Positions 1 through 7,827 of a DNA stretch of 59,071 nucleotides are shown piece after piece. The notes under the pieces were generated by a model that saw only the letters and a list, made by a program, of their open reading frames with translations, did no database searches and was not told where the DNA came from. The DNA is taken from assembly GCA_045639905.1 (NCBI GenBank), contig JAZUDZ010000063.1:1-59071 (forward strand), in the 5' to 3' direction. This stretch comes from RGIG426 sp045639905 (GTDB lineage: Bacteria > Bacillota > Clostridia > Oscillospirales > Acutalibacteraceae). Both the position numbers and the translations under genes were made by a program. The stretch's first letter is position 1. Every line of letters starts with the position of its first letter.

Positions 1-153
1 GAATCCTATACGATAGAGGCGACGTGGACACGCCTGTAAGAATAAGGGTGGCCTGAAATCAGGTGGAAACTTAAATACCAAACTTCTTAAACGGAGCCAA
101 ATGGCTCCCAGAAGCCCCCACTTCAAGTGTTAACTAAGTGGCGGGTAGTTCAC
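1..153 (+). mobile_element. right end of an IS200/IS605-type TnpB element with omega-RNA-like 3' scaffold
   Basis: The segment ends in a hairpin with stem CCACTT/AAGTGG extended by CCC/GGG around a bulge (about 115-145), followed by GTAGTTCAC ending at 153. This layout (G/C-rich hairpin just before a GTTCAC-type end) is what I know from right ends of clostridial IS605/IS1341-type elements, where the same DNA encodes the 3' scaffold of the TnpB guide RNA. A reading frame that stops at 56 runs into it, as tnpB does. A second small hairpin, GGAGCC/GGCTCC, is at 94-109. If correct, the guide would be the DNA directly after 153. The left end and most of the element lie outside the window. The family assignment rests on remembered terminal motifs, not on a search. 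Confidence 0.55.
3..56 (+). CDS. possible C-terminal end of TnpB (partial)
   Basis: An open frame enters from the left edge and stops with TGA at 54-56; the visible residues end in GDVDTPVRIRVA. Only 17 codons are in the window, so no domain can be seen. The call depends on position: the frame stops just upstream of the omega-RNA-like hairpin, as the 3' end of tnpB does in IS200/IS605 elements. TnpB is an RNA-guided DNA nuclease. It could be any other protein tail. Confidence 0.35.
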   Translation: MLYDRGDVDTPVRIRVA

Positions 154-168
154 TGTTGATTTGTGACA

Positions 169-1392
169 CTAACTTAAAGTGATATCGATTTTCCCTAAAA
201 GAAAATCAACAATATTAAGATGTGCTATACCATCTCTTGAATAGTCAAATCGATCCAATGACAATACATATTTTGGAGCCGCATCACTTATTGGTTTAAA
301 GGCGCCAAATTCTCTCTCAATAGTTTCCTTCGCCGCAAGATAATAAGCCACTTGAATAAAACATTTTTTTCGACCATTGATTACAACAAAATCAATTTCT
401 CCCTTATAAGTTTTTCCGGTAAACACTTCATAATCTCTTGAAACTAGCTCATTGTATATAATATTTTCCAAAAAGAAAGTATCTTCAAAATTAACCAGAT
501 TAGTATTAATCATTCTAAAACCAGTGTCTACAGCATATTGCTTTTCAATATATGACATCGCTTGTTTTCCTGCGATATTAAATCGCTTGACTCTATCTAC
601 AAGACAAGCTTTTTCCATCTTGTCCAAATATCGATATATTGTTTTTTTATCTAACACTTCCTCATTTTGCTTTTCAAAAAATGTTTCAATGTTTGAACTT
701 GAAAATTCACACCCAGCATTTGCCATAACATAACTTGCAACTTTTTCAAAATTCTGCCGATTAATTCTAGACCTATCAGTAATGATATCTTTATCGAGTA
801 TTCCTTTGTATGTTTGGTCCAAGTATCTTTTAATATCACTTTCTTTCTCAAAGGAGAAGCGTAATGGAAAACCACCCCAGTTAATATAATTCATCATAAA
901 CTCGTCCGGCGAAATTTGTCTTCCTATAGATGTAATATATTCATAGCTCTCAGCAAAAGAAAATGGCATTATTTTAAATTCTACGCATCTTCCAACTAGC
1001 AGTGTTGCCATCTTTCCTGACAACAGTTTTGAATTACTGCCAGTAATAAAAATATCGCAGTTTAATGTTGCCCGAAATGAAGCAAGCACTTTTTCAAAAC
1101 CTGACACATGTTGAATTTCATCCAAAAAAATCAGATATTTTTTCTCATCTTTTATTTGTTTTTGGATATATTTATTTAACTTATCTGCCGTGCGAATTTT
1201 TTCAAACGATAAATCTTCAAAATTAACTCGAATAATATGCTCTTTATCAAAACCATTTACAAGAAACTCTTCCTCTATCTGTTCAAGCAAAATAGATTTT
1301 CCGCATCTACGAACACCAGTTAGAACCTTAATTAAATCCACACCATAAAATGGTCTTATTTTTGCCAAATATCGTTTTCTTTTTATATACAC
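169..1392 (-). CDS. AAA_14/DUF4143-family ATP-binding protein
   Basis: A 407-aa ATPase of the widespread AAA_14 plus DUF4143 type. The N-terminal P-loop is GVRRCGKS (about residues 26-33), Walker B is IFLDEIQ (about 88-94), and an ITGSNSKLLSG sensor stretch follows, all typical of the family. The C-terminal half holds the DUF4143 region with a restriction-nuclease-like GEIDFVVI...FIQVAY segment. The start is GTG at 1392 with AGAGGTGAT 7-8 nt upstream. The gene stands alone. Its promoter lies inside a 16-bp perfect inverted repeat, and its stop codon overlaps a shorter imperfect copy of that repeat. Family members are often multicopy and their cell role is poorly known; a conflict or regulatory role is only a guess. 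Confidence 0.85.
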   Translation of the reverse strand: MYIKRKRYLAKIRPFYGVDLIKVLTGVRRCGKSILLEQIEEEFLVNGFDKEHIIRVNFEDLSFEKIRTADKLNKYIQKQIKDEKKYLIFLDEIQHVSGFEKVLASFRATLNCDIFITGSNSKLLSGKMATLLVGRCVEFKIMPFSFAESYEYITSIGRQISPDEFMMNYINWGGFPLRFSFEKESDIKRYLDQTYKGILDKDIITDRSRINRQNFEKVASYVMANAGCEFSSSNIETFFEKQNEEVLDKKTIYRYLDKMEKACLVDRVKRFNIAGKQAMSYIEKQYAVDTGFRMINTNLVNFEDTFFLENIIYNELVSRDYEVFTGKTYKGEIDFVVINGRKKCFIQVAYYLAAKETIEREFGAFKPISDAAPKYVLSLDRFDYSRDGIAHLNIVDFLLGKIDITLS

Positions 1393-1414
1393 TTAATCAT
1401 CACCTCTATGTATT

Positions 1415-1470
1415 ATTATATACAATAAGTGCCACAAATCAAGATTATTTCTTCATTTGTGGCACTTATT
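1415..1470 (-). promoter_or_regulatory. promoter inside a perfect palindrome (putative operator of the DUF4143 ATPase)
   Basis: Arms 1424-1439 (AATAAGTGCCACAAAT) and 1455-1470 are perfect reverse complements separated by 15 nt. On the minus strand the downstream arm supplies a -35-like TTGATT (1437-1442), then 16 nt, then TATAAT (1415-1420), about 25 nt before the start codon. A bound dimer, or a cruciform, would cover the promoter, so autoregulation is likely. There is no T-run beside it, so it is not a terminator. Confidence 0.6.
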
Positions 1471-1522
1471 TTCAATATATTAATCCTCCTGCTGTTGTTG
1501 TGCTTCTTTTCTCTTAGCAAGA

Positions 1523-1682
1523 ATCGAAGGGATGTTTTTACATACGACTCCGGCAAAACACTTTCTCTCGACGAATTGATGTTGTAGCTACAGGCGGGGG
1601 AAATTGTGATATTGCACGAAATCAAGATCAATGATAAGAGGACGCTTGTACTTATCCATGAGCAGATTGTTGCTCATATCCG
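1523..1682 (-). pseudogene. relic of the island kinase gene (duplicate of about 14048-14207)
   Basis: The nucleotides match about 14048-14207, inside the intact kinase gene, at roughly 90% identity by eye. They encode the region just after the catalytic DLD (residues like ACSYNINSSRESVLP). The copy carries an extra G in a run near 1595-1600 that shifts the frame, and neither the upstream nor the downstream part of the kinase is present. It is a decayed fragment with no function expected. It shows that a second copy of this kinase gene once existed, or that a recombination joined pieces of the island here. Confidence 0.8.
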
Positions 1683-1712
1683 AATCAAATGCGTTATCCA
1701 GTCGTATGTGTC

Positions 1713-1811
1713 TCACATATCGGCCTTTATGCTACCACCATCTGAACACAGAAGAATGTTTTGCTGTTCTCGTAGCAATTCTATGTCATAATCAGGAAAT
1801 GATTTTCCCAT
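1713..1811 (-). pseudogene. truncated N-terminus of a NACHT NTPase gene
   Basis: An ATG at 1809-1811 with GGGGAG 7 nt upstream opens a 32-codon frame stopped by TGA at 1713. Its residues FPDYDIELL and NILLCSDGG line up with the start of the 1266-aa NACHT protein at 30386-34186 (FPEYAIELL, NILLCSAGG), that is, up to the start of the P-loop, where the match ends. The downstream sequence switches to the kinase relic. It is a 5' remnant that kept its ribosome binding site. Confidence 0.7.
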
Positions 1812-1899
1812 ATCGCAACTCCCCTTTCTAGTACATAATTGACTCTATATCTTTTTTACAAGAAAAAAACATGTAAGGTCAAGCAGTTATTAATAATTT

Positions 1900-2745
1900 T
1901 TAATCAATCCAAAAAGGTGCCAGCATATCGTCCTCTTTTTTATTGGACAAATGTCCAAAGTTTCCTGCAAAAATTTCTTCCACCTGTTCTTTACGAAAGG
2001 TATAGGGGACAGTCTCTGAAGAAAGATGCTCGGAAGAAAAAATCTGTGTATTCACATATGCCCCGGTCTTATCTTTTTTTGCATTAAAAAGTTTCAAATA
2101 ACTTTCAATGGTTTTTACATTTGAAAGTAGTCCCGCCCTGTATAATCCGACAAACATAGCGCAGCTTCTAGCTTGACTGCTTAAGGAAACTGTCGCCAAG
2201 TCCGAGAAGGCGGTGTATTTACCTTCTATTATTTGTTTGACAAGGTTCACATTTCTTTCTTCAAGCAAGGCATTCATATATATGTAGTTGTATCCCAGTA
2301 CCGTGTGACATGGCAATTCGTCACACATGCAAACACATGACATACCGTTAGAAAATTCTCGCACTTTTTTCTTACTTTCATTTCCGCAAAGCATCAAGCA
2401 CTTCTCATAAGGGCCGTAGTGGTTCTGCCCATCAGAAAAAACTTTGCTTGAATGATACACACTTTCTACCGAAGACACACCATGATGTTCAACGCCATCA
2501 AGGGTTTTCTTTATTTCCTTCGGCAGGAGCATCGCACTCAATGATTTTCCCAACAAAACGGTTGAAGCTCTGGAAACCTCCAAAATCTTAGTGTCGGGAA
2601 ATGCCTGCAAAAAATTGTTGTGCAAACTGATTTCACACTTTCTCTTCTGGCTTAATGCGAATCCTCCAAACCACTCCATTTGCACTTTGACCTCGTCGAA
2701 GTAAGGGAATTCCTTTTTGCCGATATAGACACTTCTTGTAGTCAT
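1900..2745 (-). CDS. DUF6977-like protein (ADP-ribosylation-linked family suspected)
   Basis: 281 aa. I chose the ATG at 2745 because GGGGTGG sits 5 nt before it; an upstream in-frame extension has no ribosome binding site. The first 150 residues resemble proteins I know as DUF6977: a VKVQMEWFGGFALSQKRK segment, SLH, ILEVSRAS, LGKSLSA, then SVESVYHSSKVF. Later come a YNYIYMNAL segment and QARSCAMFVGLYRAGLL, all in the family order. Some relatives are found near DarT-type DNA ADP-ribosyltransferases, so a role in nucleotide or ADP-ribose chemistry is possible, but no activity is proven for this one. It is divergent from the AAA+ ATPase gene, and each side has a GGATA-type promoter. Confidence 0.55.
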   Translation of the reverse strand: MTTRSVYIGKKEFPYFDEVKVQMEWFGGFALSQKRKCEISLHNNFLQAFPDTKILEVSRASTVLLGKSLSAMLLPKEIKKTLDGVEHHGVSSVESVYHSSKVFSDGQNHYGPYEKCLMLCGNESKKKVREFSNGMSCVCMCDELPCHTVLGYNYIYMNALLEERNVNLVKQIIEGKYTAFSDLATVSLSSQARSCAMFVGLYRAGLLSNVKTIESYLKLFNAKKDKTGAYVNTQIFSSEHLSSETVPYTFRKEQVEEIFAGNFGHLSNKKEDDMLAPFWID

Positions 2746-2795
2746 TTTATCCACCCCACACAATGTATTTCGGTCGGCTATGATGAACTGATATA

Positions 2796-2820
2796 AAATT
2801 ACCACCTCCATTATCCAAAT
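2796..2820 (-). promoter_or_regulatory. weak copy of the island promoter block for the DUF6977-like gene
   Basis: On the minus strand ATTTGGATA is followed by 10 nt and TAATTT, about 50 nt before the start at 2745. The -10 is poor. It is accepted only because spacing and upstream element match the block found before at least 15 other island operons. Confidence 0.35.
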
Positions 2821-2846
2821 TATTTGTAAATTGCATCGATTCAAAA

Positions 2847-2873
2847 TTTTTTGGATATTCACCGTAATAATAT
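2847..2873 (+). promoter_or_regulatory. island promoter block for the CbxX-type ATPase gene
   Basis: TTTTTTGGATA, 10 nt, TAATAT, ending 43 nt before the ATG at 2917. One G of the usual GGG is a T here. Confidence 0.55.
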
Positions 2874-2916
2874 AGTTTCAAGATATTTAATTTGCGCTGG
2901 ATATGGAGAGAAAAAT

Positions 2917-4878
2917 ATGAAATTTTATGAGTATACATTCTTGGCAAACGACTGTGCCCTCCCTAAAGCAAACCGATGTGATTCCCTTAAGTATAATAAA
3001 GAACATGCTGACCAACACTTCCTATTCTTAAGCAGGTGTGAATCCGGAGAAATTCAGGTGATTGGTGGGATTGTCCGTAATTCCCCAATCAATTTGGATG
3101 ACCCTTCTTGTTTGAAAACCATTTTTTCAGAATTCTTTAGTTCAATTGGTGCACCCATCAAAAATCTTAACTATACGAAGTGCACCGTTCAAGAAATCAC
3201 CTGCAAAAATTGCTGGAAGGAGCTCATGACAAATGACCTGATTTCCTGCGAGGAAACCGACTGGTTAAAAACATTCTATTCGCTCGATTTTAGCTCAGCC
3301 GTTCCTTTTTGTAAGGAGGAAATTTATTGTTGCAAAAACAATAATGAAAAAGAACTGCTAGCAGAATCCGCTCCGTACACTTCCCTTCATGATGAAATTG
3401 AAAGAATTTTGAGCAGTTGTAATGATGCAAAAAAATGCAATATTCAGGTTACTCATTATTCAATAAACGGGGTCGATTACAAAGACGTTCTGGACCCCTT
3501 GATAGATGCTCTCATCCTTGGGAACCGAATCAAATCTAACCGAATAATCACTGTAACACTCCCCGAATTTGAAACCGGTTATGACATGATCCGCACGCTG
3601 AGAAAGGCTTACCACAACGCTGAATATCATTCGGCAATTATTTTAAAATTTAATTTCTTACAGACCGATAAAGGCACACTGCCGATACAAATGATTGCCA
3701 ATCTTGCGCGTCAATACCAAGACTCCGTGCTAACTATCATTCTCAATTTAAACAACAACAGTCAGCGTTGTTTCTCTGAAATGAAAAAATCGATGAACTT
3801 CACAGAAATTGATTCAAAAATGGACAACATCAATCCACAAACGGCAAAAAAGATGCTTTTTGAAAAAGCCGAACAGTTTGGAGTATCTCAAGATAAAGAC
3901 TTGTTGACGCTGACACAGCCCAAGTACTCTCAACAAGAAATTGACGATTTATTTGACACATGGCTTGTCAAAAAAAGAGAAGAGCTTTTTCCTCAATATC
4001 AACAAAAAAAGCAGATTGGAGAATCCCAGGAAGAGCCACTGCAATCTTTAATCGGACTGCAAAGCGTAAAAAATGACATTTCAAAAATTGTAGCCAGTTT
4101 TGATGCAAAAAAACTTCGAGAATCTCGAAAAAAAGCGACTGCAAAAGCACACTGCAACATGGTGTTTTACGGCAATCCCGGCACGGCCAAATCCACGGTA
4201 GCCAAGCTTTTTTCAAACATTTTAATTGAGAAAAAGATTATTGAAGGAAAGTTCATTGAGGTAAGTCGCTCGGACCTTGTACAGCCGTTCCAGGGTGGAA
4301 CATCCAAAAGAGTCAAAGAATGCTTTGAAGATGCCATTGGCGGAATTCTTTTTATAGATGAGGCATATTCGATTTATAACTCAAATCAAAAAGATGACTT
4401 CGGATTTGAGTGTCTTACCCAGATAGTATATGAAATGGAAGAGCACAAAAACGATGTTATCGTTATCATGGCAGGGTACAAGGATCTTATGAATCAGTTC
4501 ATAGAATCAAACCACGGTTTAAAAAGTCGGATCGACTTTGAAATTTCGTTTCCGGATTATGATAATGAAGAACTATATCAAATCTTTGAACAGATGGCCA
4601 AAAAAGAAGAATTGTTGCTCGACCCGCTAGCCAAGACCATATTGCTTGAACTTTTTGAGAAAGGTCGTAAAATTGAAGGGAAATCTTTTGGAAATGGACG
4701 TTTTGCTCGCAAAATCTTCAATCAGGCAAAACTCAATCAAAGCAGTCGAATTATGAACTCTGAAAACGTCTCAAACATATCAGATGAGGAACTGCAAACT
4801 CTCTTACCTAAAGATTTTGAAAATCTATCAAACGAACTGTTTGATGAATCGGAGAAACAACACCAATTTGGATTCTAA
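2917..4878 (+). CDS. CbxX/CbbX-type AAA+ ATPase with long N-terminal region
   Basis: 654 aa. The start at 2917 is preceded by GGAG 8 nt upstream. The C-terminal 270 residues are a CbxX/CfqX (CbbX/SpoVK-like) AAA+ domain: GNPGTAKS Walker A (about 419-426), ILFIDEA Walker B (about 477-483), and an IVIMAGY sensor. This class remodels protein complexes as hexamers. About residues 175-310 hold alternating beta/helix sequence (ITVTLPEF, SAIILKF, LTIILNL) that could be a degenerate second AAA or Rossmann unit with no P-loop. The first 150 residues match nothing I recognise. The gene is convergent with the M50 operon and divergent from the DUF6977-like gene. Its target is unknown; a role in remodelling island proteins is inferred from context. 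Confidence 0.8.
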   Translation: MKFYEYTFLANDCALPKANRCDSLKYNKEHADQHFLFLSRCESGEIQVIGGIVRNSPINLDDPSCLKTIFSEFFSSIGAPIKNLNYTKCTVQEITCKNCWKELMTNDLISCEETDWLKTFYSLDFSSAVPFCKEEIYCCKNNNEKELLAESAPYTSLHDEIERILSSCNDAKKCNIQVTHYSINGVDYKDVLDPLIDALILGNRIKSNRIITVTLPEFETGYDMIRTLRKAYHNAEYHSAIILKFNFLQTDKGTLPIQMIANLARQYQDSVLTIILNLNNNSQRCFSEMKKSMNFTEIDSKMDNINPQTAKKMLFEKAEQFGVSQDKDLLTLTQPKYSQQEIDDLFDTWLVKKREELFPQYQQKKQIGESQEEPLQSLIGLQSVKNDISKIVASFDAKKLRESRKKATAKAHCNMVFYGNPGTAKSTVAKLFSNILIEKKIIEGKFIEVSRSDLVQPFQGGTSKRVKECFEDAIGGILFIDEAYSIYNSNQKDDFGFECLTQIVYEMEEHKNDVIVIMAGYKDLMNQFIESNHGLKSRIDFEISFPDYDNEELYQIFEQMAKKEELLLDPLAKTILLELFEKGRKIEGKSFGNGRFARKIFNQAKLNQSSRIMNSENVSNISDEELQTLLPKDFENLSNELFDESEKQHQFGF

Positions 4879-4984
4879 GCAATATTGTGACGCTTTAAAA
4901 TTTGTAGGAGCAAGCATTTCCCTTTCAAATCAAGACGATGCCAAATCCCAGCCGCGTCACTCAAAAAACAGAGCAGCTTATTCT

Positions 4985-5052
4985 AAAAAATAGTCCCCAT
5001 AGCCTAGACTTATGAAATCATAAAAATTCTAAGTCAGTGCTATGGGGACTAT
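4985..5052 (-). terminator. terminator of the M50 operon
   Basis: Arms 4990-5012 and 5030-5052 pair over 23 nt with 2-3 mismatches. Read on the minus strand the stem ends in GGGGACTA followed by a run of six T. Read on the plus strand there is no T-run, so it mainly serves the leftward operon. The remainder of 4879-5123 shows no gene. Confidence 0.7.
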
Positions 5053-5123
5053 GTCAACCTCTGTGGGTTTAATCAACCTTTTCTACCACTTCCGCAATAA
5101 CGCGCCCAATGATTATAAGAAGA

Positions 5124-5480
5124 TTATCTAAATCGATAGTATCCAACAATTCGAATCACACACATAAAGACAATCTGCGAAAATGACAAAAAGAGTATAT
5201 ATATGTAAAGAGCATATACCACACTAATATCTATCATCGCCAAGCAAAAAGCACTATGGAAAATTACCCATAGGATTGCCGGCGAGGCAACTATTGTATG
5301 GATCGGCAAGGCACAAGCCATACTCTCATAAACATCCTGTGATATGGCAATATTCATGTAAATTGCGAATAAAAAAGCCAAAATAAACAGCCACTGTGTT
5401 ACAAAAAATCCTGCACTTGAAACAATCCCCGGCATAAGAAACAGCAAGTACCGACACCATTGAAATTTACTTTTTTTCAT
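5124..5480 (-). CDS. small four-helix membrane protein
   Basis: 118 aa, almost wholly hydrophobic. Four membrane helices can be drawn at about 8-25, 27-45, 60-80 and 85-112, with a lysine-rich N-terminus. The start overlaps the stop of the upstream M50 gene as ATGA, so the two are translationally coupled, and a complex between them is likely. I do not recognise a family. Possible roles are a partner subunit or an immunity-like protein for the protease. Confidence 0.7.
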   Translation of the reverse strand: MKKSKFQWCRYLLFLMPGIVSSAGFFVTQWLFILAFLFAIYMNIAISQDVYESMACALPIHTIVASPAILWVIFHSAFCLAMIDISVVYALYIYILFLSFSQIVFMCVIRIVGYYRFR

Positions 5481-6403
5481 GCAAAAAACACACTCCCTAA
5501 AGTAGCGACAAAGGATAAAACTATTAAAATTGTTTGACCCAAGACAATATAATTGGATACCTTTTCCATATTTCTTTCAAGCTTGCGTTTTCTCCTGCAG
5601 TCATCTTTTCCTGTGAGAATTACATACATTTTAAATCCATCCAGCCCCGGTAACAAAGCAATGTTTGACAAAGCCAGTACTATATTCAAAAATCCGAATC
5701 CAAGCGCAATTCCACCACCGAACGGTTCCAAAAGAAAAGCCACACCTGCCAAGAATAAATTCATTTCCACTCCGGCAGCACTTAGTTGCAGAGGAAAGTA
5801 TACCGATTGCTTTTCGTCCTCAATTCTTGGGCGGATATATGCTCCGAAGAGCGGGAACAAAAGTATACCGGCTTCATATACTTTGCCGCCGGGTCTTCCC
5901 CATTCTGCGACCGCATGGCTAAACTCATGCAAAATAAGAGCTAGAAAAAGTCCTCCATAGATTCCAATATTGTAGCCATCCCAGCATATTTCTCCCCAAT
6001 TTTTTTTAAGATTGATTATCCCGACAAACAATATCGGTAAACATATCACTGCGAGCAGAAGAGAACAAAAAAAGCAAACATAACGCGTTTTTTTAGATAC
6101 TTTCATATGGGAAAGATTGACCAGTGGGAAAATCCAGCTCAAACCATCATCGCTATAATATCGCTTTGTGCGAAGAAGTTCATCGGCTATGAATGTATCG
6201 ATAAGTTCATCTGTTTCACTCAATGCAAGAGATGTTTGGACAGATGCAGGATCGGTCTTCCCATCCATGTGTGAAAGCAGCACATATTCGTCATTTGAAA
6301 GAACATATGTCTCATAAGGAAAGTCAGACTTATCAACCGCTATATAATTGCCTTCTTTGTTGGTAGAAAATTCAATCCAACTGTTTAACTTTGGATATTT
6401 CAT
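5477..6403 (-). CDS. PqqD-like plus M50-type membrane metalloprotease
   Basis: 308 aa. Residues about 25-85 look like a PqqD/RRE-type winged fold (VLSNDEYVLL, then helices). The rest is a polytopic membrane domain with HEFSH (159-163) in a helix and LPGLDG (251-256), which correspond to the HExxH and (N/L)PxxDG zinc-site motifs of site-2-protease-like M50 enzymes. Similar PqqD-M50 fusions are known near peptide natural-product (RiPP) genes of the YydH type, where they process or export peptides. No precursor peptide or radical-SAM gene is seen here. GGGG and GAGAG lie before the ATG. The gene is transcribed from the island promoter block and coupled to the small membrane protein. Confidence 0.75.
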   Translation of the reverse strand: MKYPKLNSWIEFSTNKEGNYIAVDKSDFPYETYVLSNDEYVLLSHMDGKTDPASVQTSLALSETDELIDTFIADELLRTKRYYSDDGLSWIFPLVNLSHMKVSKKTRYVCFFCSLLLAVICLPILFVGIINLKKNWGEICWDGYNIGIYGGLFLALILHEFSHAVAEWGRPGGKVYEAGILLFPLFGAYIRPRIEDEKQSVYFPLQLSAAGVEMNLFLAGVAFLLEPFGGGIALGFGFLNIVLALSNIALLPGLDGFKMYVILTGKDDCRRKRKLERNMEKVSNYIVLGQTILIVLSFVATLGSVFFA

Positions 6404-6437
6404 AAATCTCTCATCCCCCGTATTGTTTTATAGTTGG

Positions 6438-6463
6438 ATTATAACAAGCAGAATATCCCAAAA
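6438..6463 (-). promoter_or_regulatory. island promoter block for the M50 operon
   Basis: On the minus strand CTTTTGGGATA, 10 nt, TATAAT (6438-6443); start codon 35 nt further. The upstream edge overlaps the terminator of the DUF6273 pair. Confidence 0.75.
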
Positions 6464-6496
6464 GGTCCTGTGTTGTTGAACAACACAGGACCTTTT
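6460..6496 (-). terminator. hairpin after the DUF6273 pair
   Basis: Perfect 16-bp stem, arms 6460-6475 and 6481-6496, loop of 5 nt. The minus-strand 3' arm ends in CCTTTT, a short T-run. It separates the DUF6273 pair from the next promoter. Confidence 0.75.
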
Positions 6497-6532
6497 GACC
6501 GTTCAATTTGACTATAAATAAGTTTTGATTAT

Positions 6533-7015
6533 TTAATCTTGCTCTTTCTTTTTTTGAATCCACATTGCAGGACGTGCACCAACAACTCTACAGTCATTCG
6601 GAAATCCTTTTTTCAGAATATCTCCATCAGGTGAAACAACCATAATCATGTTCGCTGTTTCACCATAAGACCCAATCCAAGAAAAGTTTTTGTCCGGTCT
6701 ATTGTTTTCCGGAACATATCGCTCAAACTCGGTAAGGTTGAAAATAAAAAGCTTGTCTTCTTTTACTTTCAATATCCGACTCCGCTCTTCGTCAGAAAAC
6801 GCATCTTTATAAAATTCCGTATTCAGCCATTTTCTCAAATAGGATTCTTCCCATGTAACAGGACTTCCATCAATTGAGAACGGCGTCCAGGAAATGGCTT
6901 TCTCCGCATAGACCAATGCTTTTTCGTCGTCCTGGTCAAGAATAATCCACTCAATCGGGAAAAAGTAATCTTTGCAGTTCGGATTATGAACATAACCCAT
7001 ATGCATTGTTTCCAA
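6533..7015 (-). CDS. DUF6273-domain protein (short)
   Basis: 160 aa from a TTG start at 7015, picked because AGGAGG lies 9 nt before it; a GTG at 7033 overlapping the upstream gene lacks proper spacing. It carries one DUF6273 unit: FPIEWIILD, a TWEESYLRKWLN segment, AFSDEERSRIL, IFNLTEFERY and the closing VGARPAMWI. It is shorter than its relatives, as the middle part with the WWLRSPG-type motif is reduced to FSWIGSYGE. The family is of unknown function; its WLR and VRPA motifs resemble those of C-type-lectin/FGE-fold domains, so a binding role is possible. It is the second gene of a two-gene operon. Confidence 0.75.
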   Translation of the reverse strand: METMHMGYVHNPNCKDYFFPIEWIILDQDDEKALVYAEKAISWTPFSIDGSPVTWEESYLRKWLNTEFYKDAFSDEERSRILKVKEDKLFIFNLTEFERYVPENNRPDKNFSWIGSYGETANMIMVVSPDGDILKKGFPNDCRVVGARPAMWIQKKKEQD

Positions 7016-7029
7016 TATTTTCACCCTCC

Positions 7030-7626
7030 TCACTTATATTTTGTTTTTGCCCAGAGTGCCGGACGAACACATATATCCGGCTCACTCACTTTGCATCCCA
7101 TATAGCAAATGTCTCCGTCTTCGTCAACCAGCACCGCGTGTGTCGTTACATTCCCCGCGTTTCTAAGCCAGTAGAATGTTCCTGTCAGTCCCTCCGGATA
7201 CACAGTAACATTTAAAGCACCCTGTATCTCAGCATACTCTGTAGCTTCACAAACACAAGCTAATCCCGAGGAACGGTATTCATTCATTTCTTCGCTGGAA
7301 AGAATAAATACTTTGTCTTCCGTTGCCTTTCCGGAATCCGTGTAATACACCGTATTAGCTGGGGTTTTGATTGTACTGGCAACGATAGATTTTTGTTCTT
7401 CTTGCGAAAAAGCGGCATGAAAGAAATCATGGTTTAACCATTGACGCAGTGTACTTTTTTCCCAGGAAACATGTATGCAGGCCCTGTTGTACGGCATACA
7501 AACAAGCGCCATTTTGCTTACAAGTAAAATGGCACCGTCGTCTCTGTGGTCTACGACATCCCATTCGATAGGTAGTTGAATTCCCTCTTCGGTTTGAGGA
7601 AAAGATCCCAGCCAAACAGTTCCCAT
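7030..7626 (-). CDS. DUF6273-domain protein
   Basis: 198 aa, start at 7626 with GGGAG 7 nt upstream; longer frames upstream lack a ribosome binding site. One full DUF6273 domain: LPIEWDVVD, SWEKSTLRQWLN, AAFSQEEQKSIV, DKVFILSSEEM, FYWLRNAG and CVRPALWA. No signal peptide or membrane helix, so cytoplasmic. The next gene, its short paralogue, begins 14 nt after this stop. Function unknown; see the seven-protein family in this window. Confidence 0.8.
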   Translation of the reverse strand: MGTVWLGSFPQTEEGIQLPIEWDVVDHRDDGAILLVSKMALVCMPYNRACIHVSWEKSTLRQWLNHDFFHAAFSQEEQKSIVASTIKTPANTVYYTDSGKATEDKVFILSSEEMNEYRSSGLACVCEATEYAEIQGALNVTVYPEGLTGTFYWLRNAGNVTTHAVLVDEDGDICYMGCKVSEPDICVRPALWAKTKYK

Positions 7627-7827
7627 ATAATTCTCCCTTTCACAAAAAAATCCAAAATAAACAAAGGCTCTGATGGACTTCTCTAGTCCTAAGTCAAGAC
7701 GCTCCGAACTTGAAACTCGCAAGGACACTCAAAAACTCTTCACCATATTTTTCACTTCTAAAAATAAAAAACGCTTTTTTATTAACGAGAAACAGCACAG
7801 TCGAAGATCTCTGTTAATCCCACCACC
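7627..7827 (-). other. long untranslated leader of the DUF6273 pair
   Basis: About 200 nt separate the promoter block from the ATG at 7626. I see no hairpin with a T-run, no upstream gene with a ribosome binding site and no known riboswitch pattern. Other operons of this promoter class have shorter leaders, typically about 20-120 nt, so this may be a regulated leader or a second promoter may exist. Confidence 0.4.

Noticed and set aside
1424..1470. Palindrome as a terminator
   Set aside because: It lies upstream of the ATPase gene, has no T-run and overlaps a promoter in the right place.
2746..2862. N-terminal extension of the DUF6977-like gene
   Set aside because: No ribosome binding site before it, while GGGGTGG precedes the ATG at 2745, and the extension covers both divergent promoters.
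6533..7626. Reading the two adjacent DUF6273 genes as one frameshifted gene
   Set aside because: Each has its own start signal and its own complete N-terminal PIEW and C-terminal RPA motif.
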